NCBI GenBank assembly: GCA_016783505.1
Contig: JADHWK010000006.1
Coordinates: forward strand, 1-64,000
Origin: Candidatus Zhuqueibacterota bacterium
Lineage (GTDB): Bacteria > BS750m-G25
DNA: 64,000 bases
Direction of reading: 5' to 3'
A program made the translations under genes and the position numbers. Positions 14,563 through 24,196 of this stretch are shown piece after piece. The notes under the pieces were generated by a model. The model worked only from the letters and a program-made list of their open reading frames with translations. It was not told the DNA's origin and searched no databases. Position 1 is the stretch's first letter. The number at the start of each line of letters is the position of its first letter.

Positions 14563-14956
14563 TCACGGATGACACGGATGTTGCGCCTGCCTGTCGGCAG
14601 ACAGGGATTCACACGGATTGATAATATTTTGAATAAAGAATCGGTGAAAATCTGCTTGAGCTAGTGTCATCTGTGTGCTACTTTTTCTAAAAGTTTTGGA
14701 ATTCTGTCCAGATCCGTATCTTCAGATCGGTTCTCAATTTATAGACGTTTTATTCTACAGATTTATTAGGTTTCGGAGTTACCCCGAGATCTCGGGGTTT
14801 ATAAACAGAATTGTGTGGAGTGCGTCCCGAGCCTTCGGGACGCATAAATTGACATCCCGAATGATCAGTCAGGCCCCTGACTGATCGGGACAGGCTGGTC
14901 AATTTACTACAAAATAGAATTTGTGAAAGGTAACAGCCGTTTTATAAGGACAATAC
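14563..14956. repeat. Palindrome-rich spacer before parA
   Basis: No gene. It holds at least four stems: cctgcctg-tcgg-cagacagg (about 14587-14606), ccccgag-atct-cgggg (about 14781-14797), gcgtcccgagc-cttcgggacgc (14822-14843), and a nested stem with outer arms AATTGAC/GTCAATT (14847-14853, 14898-14904) enclosing perfect 11-bp arms GATCAGTCAGG/CCTGACTGATC (14863-14873, 14876-14886) with a CC loop. The arrangement suggests repeats inserted into repeats. I saw no parS-like site here. Confidence 0.7.
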
Positions 14957-15721
14957 ATGGGTAAGGTTATCGTAATTGCCAATCAGAAGGGGGGGACGGG
15001 GAAGACAACCACCGCTGTTAACCTATCGGCGGCCATCGCGGTGGCCGAGCGGAAAACGCTGCTGGTGGACATTGACCCCCAGGCCAATTCCACCTCTGGA
15101 TTTGGGATCAATGCCCGCAAGAACCAGCGCACCATCTATGATGTGTTGATCAAAGAGCAGAAGCTTAGCCAGACCGTCCTTTCCACCGATATTGGTTATC
15201 TTGACCTGGTTCCCTCACACATCAAGCTGGTGGGGGCCGAGGTGGAGCTGGTGAGCATGATCGCCAGGGAACATATCCTACGTAAGGCCTTGGAGGGGGT
15301 AAAGGAAAACTATCGTTATGTCTTCATTGATTGTCCCCCCTCCCTGGGTCTTTTGACCTTGAACGGGCTCACGGCAGCCGATTCGATTCTCATCCCCATT
15401 CAGTGTGAATATTACGCCCTGGAAGGACTGGGCCAGCTTTTAAACACCATCAGACTGGTTCAAAAGTATCTGAACAAGAAACTTAGAATTGAGGGGGTGT
15501 TGTTGACGATGTATGATTCCCGGCTGAACCTGGCCAAACAGGTGGCCGAGGATGTTAGAAACTATTTCGGTGAAAAGGCTTTTCGAACGATTATTAATCG
15601 CAATGTAAAGTTGTCCGAGGCGCCCAGCTTCGGCCTCCCCATTATTCTCTACGATGCCATCTCCCGGGGGGCGGAAGACTATCTGGCCTTGGCGGAGGAG
15701 TTATTAAGCCATGAAGAATAA
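14957..15721 (+). CDS. parA: ParA/Soj chromosome-partitioning ATPase
   Basis: 254 residues with the deviant Walker A of the ParA/MinD family, [16 protein letters not shown] (about 9-24), [16 protein letters not shown] (Walker A' region), [16 protein letters not shown] (Walker B region) and the C-terminal [10 protein letters not shown]. It works with ParB on parS sites in chromosome segregation. It overlaps parB by 11 bp. Lack of an N-terminal HTH marks the chromosomal (short) type. Confidence 0.95.
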   Translation: MGKVIVIANQKGGTGKTTTAVNLSAAIAVAERKTLLVDIDPQANSTSGFGINARKNQRTIYDVLIKEQKLSQTVLSTDIGYLDLVPSHIKLVGAEVELVSMIAREHILRKALEGVKENYRYVFIDCPPSLGLLTLNGLTAADSILIPIQCEYYALEGLGQLLNTIRLVQKYLNKKLRIEGVLLTMYDSRLNLAKQVAEDVRNYFGEKAFRTIINRNVKLSEAPSFGLPIILYDAISRGAEDYLALAEELLSHEE

Positions 15722-16568
15722 AGTCTTGGGCAGGGGGCTGGAAGCCCTGATCCCCATGCCGGAAGAGGAAGGAGTGGGGGTTCAGGAGATCGAGTTGGCC
15801 GGGATTAAGTCCAATCCCTACCAGCCCCGACAGCAATTCGATCGGGAGGGGTTTGAGGAACTGAAGCGGTCCATTGAGGAAAAAGGGATCATCCAGCCCA
15901 TTGCCGTTCGTAAGGCCGGGGATGGTTTTGAGGTCATCGCCGGGGAGAGGCGGGTGCGGGCCTGTAAGGAACTGGGGTGGGAGAAAATTGCTGCCTATGC
16001 GCTGGAAAATATTTCCGATGGGGAGATGCTGGAAATTGCCTTAGTGGAAAACATCCAGCGGGAAGATCTGAACCCCATGGAGTTGGCCCTGGCCTACCAG
16101 CGGTTGATCACAGAAAGGCACCTGACCCAGGAGGAGGTGGCCCAGCGGGTGGGCAAGGATCGGTCCACGGTGACCAATTTCTTAAGGCTCTTGAAACTTC
16201 CGGCTAAGGTTCAAGAAAGTCTACGAACCGGGGAGATCACGGTGGGACATGCCCGGGCGCTGGTCACTGTGGGCGGGGAAACCAACCAACTGGCAATCTG
16301 GGAAAAGATCGTCCGGCAGGGGCTCAACGTCCGTCAGGTGGAGAAGCTGGTGGGCGGGGGGACGCTAAGGCCGCCCGGGGCGGGCCCCTCACGTCCCAAA
16401 AAACTGTCTTATCTGATCGAGGCTGAGGATAAACTCCAGGGGATCCTGGGGACGAAGGTGAGAATAAAGCACCGGAAAAAAGGGGGGCACATCGAGATTG
16501 AATACTATTCCAATGAGGACCTGGAGAGGTTGATGGAGATTTTCTCAGCCATGGAAGAACGATATTAA
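15711..16568 (+). CDS. parB: ParB chromosome-partitioning protein
   Basis: 285 residues: the ParA-binding N-terminus ([15 protein letters not shown]), the CTPase/ParB-N region [20 protein letters not shown] with the nucleotide-binding [13 protein letters not shown] and [21 protein letters not shown], the HTH ([24 protein letters not shown]) and a C-terminal dimerisation segment. It is a CTP-dependent DNA clamp that spreads from parS. Co-translated with parA. No parS (TGTTTCACGTGAAACA-like) was noticed by eye in the window. Confidence 0.95.
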   Translation: MKNKVLGRGLEALIPMPEEEGVGVQEIELAGIKSNPYQPRQQFDREGFEELKRSIEEKGIIQPIAVRKAGDGFEVIAGERRVRACKELGWEKIAAYALENISDGEMLEIALVENIQREDLNPMELALAYQRLITERHLTQEEVAQRVGKDRSTVTNFLRLLKLPAKVQESLRTGEITVGHARALVTVGGETNQLAIWEKIVRQGLNVRQVEKLVGGGTLRPPGAGPSRPKKLSYLIEAEDKLQGILGTKVRIKHRKKGGHIEIEYYSNEDLERLMEIFSAMEERY

Positions 16569-16610
16569 GAGAAACTATTTCCCAATGGTTTACCAAAAAA
16601 TTAACTTTCC

Positions 16611-19600
16611 ATGAAAAAGTTATCCTTAGTTTTAACCGGTGTTTCTTTGTTACCAGCCCTCCTTTTCTCCCAGACCTGGTGGGGGGGCAAACTACAAAGA
16701 CCAGAAGCAAGGAAAAGTCAGGTCGTCCGCACTAAAAAAGGGGAAGTCCAATCGGTGCTGGTCAGCCGGGATGGGGAGGTTCGGGTCAATACTATTGATC
16801 TGAACGAGGAGCTTTACGTTATTGTCCAGTTTAAGGATACCCCGTTGTTGTTGCAGAAAAAGCGGGAGCGGATGTCTCCGGGATCAATCGAAGCCCGATT
16901 TGGCCAGTTTGAAGCCGACTTGGCCAGGCTTCAGGCTAAGGTGGCCCCCCACCTGGCCCCGGAGGCTCCCACCTATCAAATTCTTAGGCGCTTTTCCAAA
17001 ATCTACTGCGGGGTTTCCCTGAAGGCATCAAGGGGTCTGGTGCAGACCCTTCATGGGCTTCCCTATGTTAAAAGCATCAGGGAAGTTAAGAAGGTTTACG
17101 CCCATCTGAACGAAAGCGTGGGCCTGATTGGGGCCGATTCGGTCTGGAGCCATTACGGGGTTATGGGGGATAGTATTGTAGTGGGCGTTTTGGACACCGG
17201 GATTGACTATACCCATCCCGCTTTAGGGAATGGGTTCGGCCCGGGCTTTAAGGTCATCGGGGGGTATGATGTGGCGAATCAGGATGAGGATCCTATGGAT
17301 GGTGTCGGGCATGGGACCCACGTGGCGGGGATCGTGGCCGCCGATGGGGACAGCATTCGGGGGGTGGCCCCCCGCGCCCTGCTGATGGCCTTTAAGGTGT
17401 TAACCGATGAGGGATGGGGATGGGAAGATTGGATCCTTGAGGGTATCGAGAGAGCCGTAGATCCCGATGGGGATCCCAATACTGATGACGCCGTTGATAT
17501 CATTAACCTCAGTTTGGGAGGCAGGGGTGACCCCGATGATCCCCTTTCTACGGCGGTGGACGGGGCAGTGGAATTGGGTGTAGTCTGCGTGATTTCGGCA
17601 GGAAATAACTTTAATTATAACTCCATTGGAAGCCCCGGAACAGCCCGGGCGGCGATCACAGTAGGGGCTACTGATAAATCCGACCAGATTGCCTATTTCA
17701 GTTCCCGGGGCCCTAATAAGATAACTTATGGCATAAAACCGGACCTCGTGGCTCCTGGGGTGGATATCCTCTCCTGTGACTTGGGGGGAGGGTTTGTGAA
17801 ACACGACGGCACCTCTATGTCGGCTCCCCATGTTGCCGGTGTGGCGGCACTGCTGTTAGACCTGTATCGGGACTGGACCCCGGCGATGATCAAATCGGCC
17901 CTGATGAGCCAGGGTGTGGACATAGGCGAGGATGTGTTTACCCAGGGAGCCGGGAGGGTGGATGCCTTAGCCTCTGCGGGAGTGGCTACCCTCACCAACC
18001 CGGCTAGCCTGAGCTTCGGTCTGGATGACGTAACCCAGGATTTATGGACGGTGACCGATACCCTAAATGTCATTAATGTTGATTCCCTACTACAGGATTA
18101 TGTTATCCAGTTTTCAGGGATGCTGGAGGGTCTTTCGCTAAGTGCTGACCCAGCAGGTTTTACCTTATTACCGGGCGGGGAACAGTCGGTCGTCATTGAA
18201 TTACTGGTGGATAATATCCTGCTTTCCTGGCCTGAAGAATATCCCCCCTCCTATGAGGGAGCATTGACGATTGGTGGAACCTCGGATACGCTGAACATCC
18301 CCTGGGCCCTGCTGAAAGCATCGGTGGTTCGGCTTACGTTTGACAGTCCCCGGCCAGGGGTCTTTATCAGCAGTAACGAGTATGCTATAACTGATGTTGA
18401 TTTAACCTGGGAAGCTGGTAATACAGTAGCTGAGGGGATTCTTCCCCGGGGGATTTATGATATCGTGACTCATTATTATGGTCTCACAACAAATAGATAT
18501 GTGTTTTGGGAGAATATGCTTATTGAGGGCTTTTTGGATACGCTGATTTCCTCTTCTGAAGCGATCCATGCCATTACCACTTGGGACCTCGACGAAGGGG
18601 GGAACCCTTTGGGCGGTGGTGATGAATTAAATAGCCACCAGAACATCATCCTTACCTTTCCTGATTCATCCTATTTCCGTGCCTACTCCCTTGGCTCTCC
18701 CATTTCAGATACCGTTATGACTTCAGATTTTAGTTCGGATTTTGAATTACAGGTAGTCCACCGACGGGTTATTCAGGGAAAATTTTATGTCATGTCCCAT
18801 AGTATAGAAGGATTGGTTATAGACACGGCCCTGGTCAACGACCCTTTTTCCTATGTTTCCCAGGCCCTTAATTTTCAATTTAATCCTAATATGGGAAATT
18901 ATTTTCTCACTTTTTTAGACGGCATACATGTTAAAAGGGATGAGATCGAATTCGGTTTCTTATTTGGTCAAATAGAACCCTACTACCCTGTAGAAAATCC
19001 CGACTCTATCCAGGCGTTCTTAACAAATAGAATAGCTCGGAAAGAAGTCGGATACATAACCGCTCTTGATGGTTGGGATATTGATCTGTATAATTTTGAG
19101 GATGTTATTCGTGGATATTATTTCTTTAGCAGACCTTTTTATGTCACCGAGGGGGACTCGGTGGCCAATAGCTGGTGGGTTCCCCCCAAAAAAATCGATG
19201 TGGTTTCCCCGACGGGGGGACAAATGTTCTTCGGTGGATCAGCGCCTTTTTGCTATTCTTACAACCTAAATAACTATTTTGGGAACCTATCCATTATGAA
19301 TTATCCTTACCCTACCGGACAAGCCAATGAAGTTAGATATTCGGATTTATTTAAATCCCGATATTGGATAATGCAAGATACCACCGTCCTGACAACCGAT
19401 ACCTTGTGGAATATTGAGCCCTTCACTGTTCAATCCCCGGCCTTGTATACCTTTATGGTTGAAAACCCGAACTACTATCTGGACCAGCTTCAGGGACAAT
19501 CCCAGCTCTGGATGACCTTTGACCTGGGACAGGATGACCCCAATTCCCCCACTTTAACCTCCTTTAAAATCAAAAATGACGAGCATCAGGTTACCAGTCA

Positions 19601-20297
19601 ACTGGATCTTGATGAAACCGCAATCGTCGAACTGACAGCGGCGGATTTTATAGTAGAGGATTGGATGCTCGGCTATTTCGGCTATCAGGATGTAGCCCAG
19701 GTCGGGCTATACTACAAGCTTTTCGATGGGGAGGACTGGGGTGAGATACCCTTGGTGGAGAGCCAAGCCGATTTTGACAGCTCCTACGGTCGTTTTTTCA
19801 CCGCTGATCTAACCCCCATTACCAGCCAATATCCCGAAAGCACCGTTGTGGATTTGAAGGTCTTCGTTTCCGACTTCAGCGGCAACATCACTGAGCAGAT
19901 TTTCCACCCTGCTTTTAAAATTGGAAATGTCATTATTACCGGGGTTGAAGGGGAACGTATGCAGGCTGAAATTGGTATCCCTCTCGCCTTTGCCTTGGAT
20001 CAGAACTATCCCAACCCTTTTAATCCAGAGACGGTCATAAGGTATCATTTACCCCAGGCCTCAAAGGTCGTTTTAAAAATATACAACATATTGGGTGAGG
20101 AGGTGAAGATCCTAGTTGATGTACATCAGGTTGCCGGTTCATATACTATTAGCTGGGATGGACGGAATCAACTAGGGAAGCCGGTGGCCTCGGGGATTTA
20201 TTTTTGTCGGATCACCTCCGGGCCTGCGGGTGACAACTTTGCTGGTTACGATCAGAGGAATTTTACTAGGGTAAGAAAAATGGTGCTTCTACGATAA
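16611..20297 (+). CDS. Exported subtilisin-like (S8) peptidase with T9SS sorting domain
   Basis: 1228 residues: signal peptide (MKKLSLVLTGVSLLPALLFS), an I9-like propeptide region, then the S8 catalytic domain with Asp in VGVLDTGID (about 196), His in GHGTHVAGI (about 233) and Ser in GTSMSAPHVAG (about 402). A long beta-rich middle of unknown family follows, and the end (about 1130-1228) is a type-A sorting domain, DQNYPNPFNPETVIRYHLP with a terminal basic tail. Such proteins cross the outer membrane by type IX secretion and are attached to or released from the surface. It begins 42 bp after parB, so it may be read with the partition genes, though function is unrelated. The next gene starts within its stop codon. 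Confidence 0.93.
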   Translation: MKKLSLVLTGVSLLPALLFSQTWWGGKLQRPEARKSQVVRTKKGEVQSVLVSRDGEVRVNTIDLNEELYVIVQFKDTPLLLQKKRERMSPGSIEARFGQFEADLARLQAKVAPHLAPEAPTYQILRRFSKIYCGVSLKASRGLVQTLHGLPYVKSIREVKKVYAHLNESVGLIGADSVWSHYGVMGDSIVVGVLDTGIDYTHPALGNGFGPGFKVIGGYDVANQDEDPMDGVGHGTHVAGIVAADGDSIRGVAPRALLMAFKVLTDEGWGWEDWILEGIERAVDPDGDPNTDDAVDIINLSLGGRGDPDDPLSTAVDGAVELGVVCVISAGNNFNYNSIGSPGTARAAITVGATDKSDQIAYFSSRGPNKITYGIKPDLVAPGVDILSCDLGGGFVKHDGTSMSAPHVAGVAALLLDLYRDWTPAMIKSALMSQGVDIGEDVFTQGAGRVDALASAGVATLTNPASLSFGLDDVTQDLWTVTDTLNVINVDSLLQDYVIQFSGMLEGLSLSADPAGFTLLPGGEQSVVIELLVDNILLSWPEEYPPSYEGALTIGGTSDTLNIPWALLKASVVRLTFDSPRPGVFISSNEYAITDVDLTWEAGNTVAEGILPRGIYDIVTHYYGLTTNRYVFWENMLIEGFLDTLISSSEAIHAITTWDLDEGGNPLGGGDELNSHQNIILTFPDSSYFRAYSLGSPISDTVMTSDFSSDFELQVVHRRVIQGKFYVMSHSIEGLVIDTALVNDPFSYVSQALNFQFNPNMGNYFLTFLDGIHVKRDEIEFGFLFGQIEPYYPVENPDSIQAFLTNRIARKEVGYITALDGWDIDLYNFEDVIRGYYFFSRPFYVTEGDSVANSWWVPPKKIDVVSPTGGQMFFGGSAPFCYSYNLNNYFGNLSIMNYPYPTGQANEVRYSDLFKSRYWIMQDTTVLTTDTLWNIEPFTVQSPALYTFMVENPNYYLDQLQGQSQLWMTFDLGQDDPNSPTLTSFKIKNDEHQVTSQLDLDETAIVELTAADFIVEDWMLGYFGYQDVAQVGLYYKLFDGEDWGEIPLVESQADFDSSYGRFFTADLTPITSQYPESTVVDLKVFVSDFSGNITEQIFHPAFKIGNVIITGVEGERMQAEIGIPLAFALDQNYPNPFNPETVIRYHLPQASKVVLKIYNILGEEVKILVDVHQVAGSYTISWDGRNQLGKPVASGIYFCRITSGPAGDNFAGYDQRNFTRVRKMVLLR

Positions 20298-21010
20298 TGA
20301 ATAACGAACTTCTTTTTGTCGCTATGACCGGCTTCGGACTTGGGGGGACGCTGTTGGCCTTCGCTCTGGGGGGTAAGGATTGGATTAAGGCCATCATTGG
20401 GGTGAACATCATTTTAGCCAATATCTTTGTCACCAAACAAATGAACCTATTTGGAATTGCTGCCACCGGGGGAAACATCCTCTACGGATCCATCTTCCTG
20501 GCCACCGACCTGCTCTGCGAGCATTATGATAAAAAGGAAGCCCGGGATGGGGTGATGATGGGATTCTTCTTCGCCCTGTTCTTTCTGGTGGTCTCTCAGC
20601 TCATTTTGGTGTTTATTCCCAATAAATGGGATACCGTTCAGGAAAGCATGAAGCATATCTTTGGCTTTGTTCCCCGCATCATCTTCGCCTCCCTGGTGGC
20701 CTACCTGGTCAGCCAGCTTCACGATGTGTGGATGTATCACAAAATTAAAATTTTCAAACCAGCCAAAAAATGGCTCTGGTTACGTAACAATGGGTCCACC
20801 TGGCTCAGTCAATTGATAGACAGTGTGGTTTTCTCCCTTGTTGCTTTTTGGGGCACGATGCCGTTTTCTGTGGTTCTTCAGATCATTTTCACCACCTACG
20901 TCCTGAAGATTATCGTCGCCGCCTGCGATACCCCGTTTATTTATTTGAGTTATGCTATTAAAGGGAGAAGAAAACCATTACTCTTTACAGCAACTAGCCC
21001 CGAGAAATGA
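20297..21010 (+). CDS. VUT family (YhhQ-like) queuosine-precursor transporter
   Basis: 237 residues with about six TM helices. The pattern NILYGSIFLATDLLCEHYDKKEARDGVMMGF and the C-terminal LSQLIDSVVFSLVAFWGTMPF are typical of the YhhQ/VUT family, which imports preQ0/preQ1 or queuine for queuosine in tRNA. The ATG overlaps the subtilase stop (TAATG). An extra insertion, KIKIFKPAKKWLWLRN, sits before the conserved SQLIDS motif. Confidence 0.85.
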   Translation: MNNELLFVAMTGFGLGGTLLAFALGGKDWIKAIIGVNIILANIFVTKQMNLFGIAATGGNILYGSIFLATDLLCEHYDKKEARDGVMMGFFFALFFLVVSQLILVFIPNKWDTVQESMKHIFGFVPRIIFASLVAYLVSQLHDVWMYHKIKIFKPAKKWLWLRNNGSTWLSQLIDSVVFSLVAFWGTMPFSVVLQIIFTTYVLKIIVAACDTPFIYLSYAIKGRRKPLLFTATSPEK

Positions 21011-21876
21011 TCTCTACGATTTTAATAAGCCTTCGTCCCAATCAGTGGACGAAGAATCTTTTCCTCTTCGCCGGCATCGTTTTTTCCCGTCAGTTGACGA
21101 ATATGGAGGCCTTAACCAAGGTCCTGGGGGGCTTTATCGCTTTCTGTCTCCTTTCCAGTGCCAACTATCTGATCAACGATGTGCTGGACATAGAGGAGGA
21201 CAGGCAGCATCCGGTCAAGTCCCGGAGGCCTATTCCCAGCGGGGCGTTATCGGTCAGGCTGGCGGTGGCCGTTGCCCTGGGGATGATGGCCGGGGGGTTG
21301 CTGCTATCTTTCCTCCTTAATCCCGTGTTCGGACTGGTTGCCCTGGGTTATCTGGTGTTGACCGTGGCCTATTCCTTAGCCCTGAAAAATGTGGTGCTGG
21401 TGGACATCCTGACGGTGGCAGTGGGGTATGTGCTGCGGGCCATCGGGGGGGCGGCGGTGATCGGGGTGGAAATCTCCTCCTGGCTTCTGATCTGCACCAT
21501 CCTACTTTCCCTGTTTTTGGTATTGGGCAAGCGGAGGGGGGATCTGGTTTTGGCGGTTTCTAATCCCAGCGGAAATCGGAGAACCTTGCAAAAATATGAC
21601 CTGACCCTGTTGGATCAGATGATCACCATCACCGGCGCAGCGGCTATTCTGTCCTATGCCCTGTATACCATGTCGGCACGTACGGTTGGCGAGTTTCATA
21701 CCGAGAACCTGCGGTATACCTTAATCTTCGTCGTCTACGGCATCTTCCGTTATCTTTACCTGCTTCGGAAAGGGGAGGGGCGGGCGCCGGAAGAAATTCT
21801 AATCACAGACAAACCCCTGCTTATAAATTTGATCCTATGGGCTGGGTGTGTGGGTTTAGTTATTTACAGTTACTAA
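21007..21876 (+). CDS. UbiA-type prenyltransferase (decaprenyl-phosphate phosphoribosyltransferase-like)
   Basis: 289 residues, about nine TM helices. RPNQWTKNLFLFAG at the start and the acidic motif NYLINDVLDIEEDRQHP(VKSRRPIPSG) are the diagnostic pattern of the DPPR-synthase branch of the UbiA superfamily; the first aspartate-rich motif binds the Mg-prenyl-phosphate. Members transfer phosphoribose to polyprenyl phosphate for arabinose-type glycans, but other substrates exist, so the specific reaction is inferred. ATG 21007 overlaps the previous TGA by 4 bp, implying coupling with the YhhQ gene. Confidence 0.85.
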   Translation: MISTILISLRPNQWTKNLFLFAGIVFSRQLTNMEALTKVLGGFIAFCLLSSANYLINDVLDIEEDRQHPVKSRRPIPSGALSVRLAVAVALGMMAGGLLLSFLLNPVFGLVALGYLVLTVAYSLALKNVVLVDILTVAVGYVLRAIGGAAVIGVEISSWLLICTILLSLFLVLGKRRGDLVLAVSNPSGNRRTLQKYDLTLLDQMITITGAAAILSYALYTMSARTVGEFHTENLRYTLIFVVYGIFRYLYLLRKGEGRAPEEILITDKPLLINLILWAGCVGLVIYSY

Positions 21877-21880
21877 GAAC

Positions 21881-21908
21881 GATCCGGCATCTTACGGATG
21901 TCTTTTTA
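21881..21908 (+). terminator. Probable terminator after the UbiA gene
   Basis: ATCCG...CGGAT stem followed by TCTTTTTAT, five bases after the UbiA stop. Confidence 0.55.
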
Positions 21909-21947
21909 TCGCCCCGTATAATTTTCAAGCAATCATAAGCTGCCTTA

Positions 21948-21968
21948 AACACGGTCACAGACCGTGTT
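21948..21968. promoter_or_regulatory. Perfect 9-bp-arm palindrome before the DUF362 gene
   Basis: AACACGGTC (21948-21956), ACA loop, GACCGTGTT (21960-21968). No T-run follows, so it is more likely an operator or mobile palindrome than a terminator. Confidence 0.4.
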
Positions 21969-22020
21969 AGATACCTTTCTGACATTTTATAGTTATGCGA
22001 TTTATTAAATCTCCATCTTT

Positions 22021-23106
22021 ATGATGAACTCCAAAGTAGCCGTATTGAAAACTTCGCCCGAGTCGGTAATTGAAGATTATGGAAAGCTGATGCGGCTGGC
22101 GGAATACGAAAAATACCTACCTAAGGATAAAAACACCGCCTTAAAGATAAACATCTCCTGGCATACCTTCTACCCTGCCTGTTCGTCCGCTCCCTGGCAG
22201 CTGGACGGTGTTATCAAAACCCTTCTAGAAGACGGTTATCCCCGGGAAAAACTGTACGGCTGCCATAATAAGACGGTGGTGGTGAGTGCTAAGAGAGGGG
22301 AAATCAATAACAAACAGAAACAGGTTGTAGTTGATAAATACGGGCTGAAGAACGTTCACCTCTACGAAAATGAAGAATGGGTGACCTATGAGCCTAAGGG
22401 GGATATGCTGGTGTTGCCGGAGATCTACCCCGATGGAATCCGTATCCCCAGACGTCTGATCGGGGACAATGTTATCCATCTGCCCACCATGAAGACACAT
22501 GTGTTTACCACCATTACTGGAGCCATGAAGAATGCCTTCGGGGGGCTGTTGCACGACAAGCGGCACCACACCCATTCGGTCATTCACGAAACGTTGGTGG
22601 ACCTGCTGACCATTCAACGGGAAATACACCCGGGGATCTTCGCAGTGATGGACGGGGCATTCGCCGGGGACGGACCCGGTCCCCGGTGCATGGTGCCCCA
22701 TGTCAAAGGTTACATTTTGGCTTCCAGGGATCAGGTGGCCATTGATGCCGTAGCCGCAAAAATGATGGGGATTGACCCATTGTCCCTGAAATTCATCCGG
22801 TTAGCCCACCAGCGGGGATTGGGCTGCGGGGATCCGGCTGAGATTGAGATCGTGGGGGACGACATTGAAGGTATTAACTGGGGTTTCTCAAGGAACGGAA
22901 ACACCCTCGCCTCCTGGGGTCAAAAGCTAATCTACTGGGGCCCTTTGAAGCCTCTGGAAAAATTCCTATTAGGGACGGCTATTGCCCCCTGGTCCTATTT
23001 AGCCTCCTTTCTCTATCATGACGTCTATTGGTATCCCTTCGTCGGCAGGAAGAGGGTGAAGGAAAGTTTGGAGACGGAATGGGGGCGATTGTTCGAGCGG
23101 TACTGA
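22021..23106 (+). CDS. DUF362 domain protein
   Basis: 361 residues. The DUF362 pattern is clear: KVAVLKTSPESV at the start, LKINISWHTFYPACSSAPWQLDGVI, then VIHLPTMKTHVFTTITGAMKNAFGGL and the C-terminal half with VMDGAFAGDGPGPR and VAIDAVAAKMMGI. DUF362 proteins are of uncertain enzymatic role; some are fused to ferredoxin domains, but no CxxCxxC cluster is present here. The start ATG 22021 has no strong ribosome site (tccatctttATGATG). It stands alone between a palindrome and a repeat. Confidence 0.8.
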   Translation: MMNSKVAVLKTSPESVIEDYGKLMRLAEYEKYLPKDKNTALKINISWHTFYPACSSAPWQLDGVIKTLLEDGYPREKLYGCHNKTVVVSAKRGEINNKQKQVVVDKYGLKNVHLYENEEWVTYEPKGDMLVLPEIYPDGIRIPRRLIGDNVIHLPTMKTHVFTTITGAMKNAFGGLLHDKRHHTHSVIHETLVDLLTIQREIHPGIFAVMDGAFAGDGPGPRCMVPHVKGYILASRDQVAIDAVAAKMMGIDPLSLKFIRLAHQRGLGCGDPAEIEIVGDDIEGINWGFSRNGNTLASWGQKLIYWGPLKPLEKFLLGTAIAPWSYLASFLYHDVYWYPFVGRKRVKESLETEWGRLFERY

Positions 23107-23163
23107 CTTCGGGTGATTAATTCTAAATTCAACATTGACCGAAGGTTCGCTGTAGTGAAAAAA

Positions 23164-23279
23164 CACTGAATTGTTGATTGTTAATTGCCAATTGTTAAAA
23201 CCTAGGTTCCAGCATCAATCAGCAATCATCAATGAGCAATCCTTTCAATGTCATTCGGTGTTTTCTGAATCTGGGTTAA
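23164..23279. repeat. Dispersed stuttering repeat, copy 1 (TGATTGTTAATTG family)
   Basis: Starts cactgaattgttgattgtta and contains ttccagcatcaatcagcaa, ending at tttctgaatctgggtt. Copies 2 and 3 are at 35851-35980 and 52218-52290 with the same order of words. The left and right halves are inverse complements of each other in a loose way, so the transcript can fold. Confidence 0.75.
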
Positions 23280-23316
23280 TTTTAGGGGATTGAACTTCTA
23301 AAATCTGGGAGGTAGC

Positions 23317-24081
23317 ATGAAAAAAATCTTTTTGGTTCTAGTATTGTTACTTGTCTTTGGTTCCTGGGCCTTTCCCCAGGGCATGAAGACCGCCGAGATC
23401 AAAGGGTTGATTGACTCCCCCACAGCCGGCTCCTTGAAGAGGGCCCAGTATGATTTTGAGGTGAGGCTCTTCCCCGGGGGTGGGGCCTTGGCCGGTTTTT
23501 CCATCGGGCTTTTCGACCGGCTAATGATGGGCATCTTCTACGGGGGGGAAAGCATCATTGCCGATTCGGCCATCAACTGGAACGCCCAACCGGGGGTGAT
23601 CTTCAAATACCGGCTGTTTGAGGAGACGATGAAGTTCCCCGCCCTTTCTATCGGCTACTCCTCGCAGGGCTACGGGGCCTACAATGATTCCACCAAGCGG
23701 TATGCCATCAAGGCCAAAGGGTTCTTCGTGGTGGCCGGGAGAAACTTTAAGGTGGACGGACTGGGTTTTTTGGGCGTGCACGGAGGGATCAACTACAATC
23801 CCCAGGAAAAGATGACGGGGGGGGATCGGCCTGACCTCTACGTAGGCCTGGATAAATCCATCAACGAGGAAATCTCCGTGGTCGCCGAATACGACTTCGC
23901 CTGGAATGATTTGAAAGATTCCTCATTTAAAATCAATACCACAGGCTATCTCAACGCCGGCTTGAGGTGGACCTTTGCCTCCCGGATCAGCATCGAACTG
24001 GATTTTAAGAACATCCTCAAAAAGAACGAGGCTCCGGGGGTCAGTCGGGAGATTAAAATCAATTATTTGGAGTCATTTTAA
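23317..24081 (+). CDS. Outer-membrane beta-barrel protein (YjbH-like)
   Basis: 254 residues with a clear signal peptide (MKKIFLVLVLLLVFGSWAFPQ). The rest is alternating amphipathic strands: FSIGLFDRLMMGIFYGGES, PALSIGYSSQGYGAYND, DLYVGLDKSINEEISVVAEYDF and GLRWTFASRISIELDFKNIL, ending in a Phe (YLESF) typical of outer-membrane barrels. It resembles YjbH/exopolysaccharide-type barrels in which strands are read as IGYSSQGYG. Function unknown. ATG has GGGAGG upstream. Confidence 0.7.
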   Translation: MKKIFLVLVLLLVFGSWAFPQGMKTAEIKGLIDSPTAGSLKRAQYDFEVRLFPGGGALAGFSIGLFDRLMMGIFYGGESIIADSAINWNAQPGVIFKYRLFEETMKFPALSIGYSSQGYGAYNDSTKRYAIKAKGFFVVAGRNFKVDGLGFLGVHGGINYNPQEKMTGGDRPDLYVGLDKSINEEISVVAEYDFAWNDLKDSSFKINTTGYLNAGLRWTFASRISIELDFKNILKKNEAPGVSREIKINYLESF

Positions 24082-24150
24082 CCACCCGGGGCAGCTTCAG
24101 GCATTGGTCAACATGGGAATCGTAGGGGAGGCCTGGAAACAAAAGTTGAA

Positions 24151-24172
24151 GTGCTAACAAATTTGTTAGCAC
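24151..24172. promoter_or_regulatory. Perfect 22-bp palindrome, likely operator
   Basis: GTGCTAACAAA and its exact complement TTTGTTAGCAC meet with no loop, 25 bp before the start of the CxxCH lipoprotein gene. A further partial word (tgttagt) follows at about 24179-24185. No T-run follows, so a terminator is unlikely. A dimeric repressor site is the simplest reading. Confidence 0.5.
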
Positions 24173-24196
24173 CAAAATGTTAGTAAAAAAGGGGTA

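Noticed and set aside
14957-16568. A replication origin or parS cluster beside parA/parB
   Set aside because: No parS-like site, DnaA-box cluster or dnaA/gyrase/rnpA neighbours are visible, so an origin cannot be supported here.
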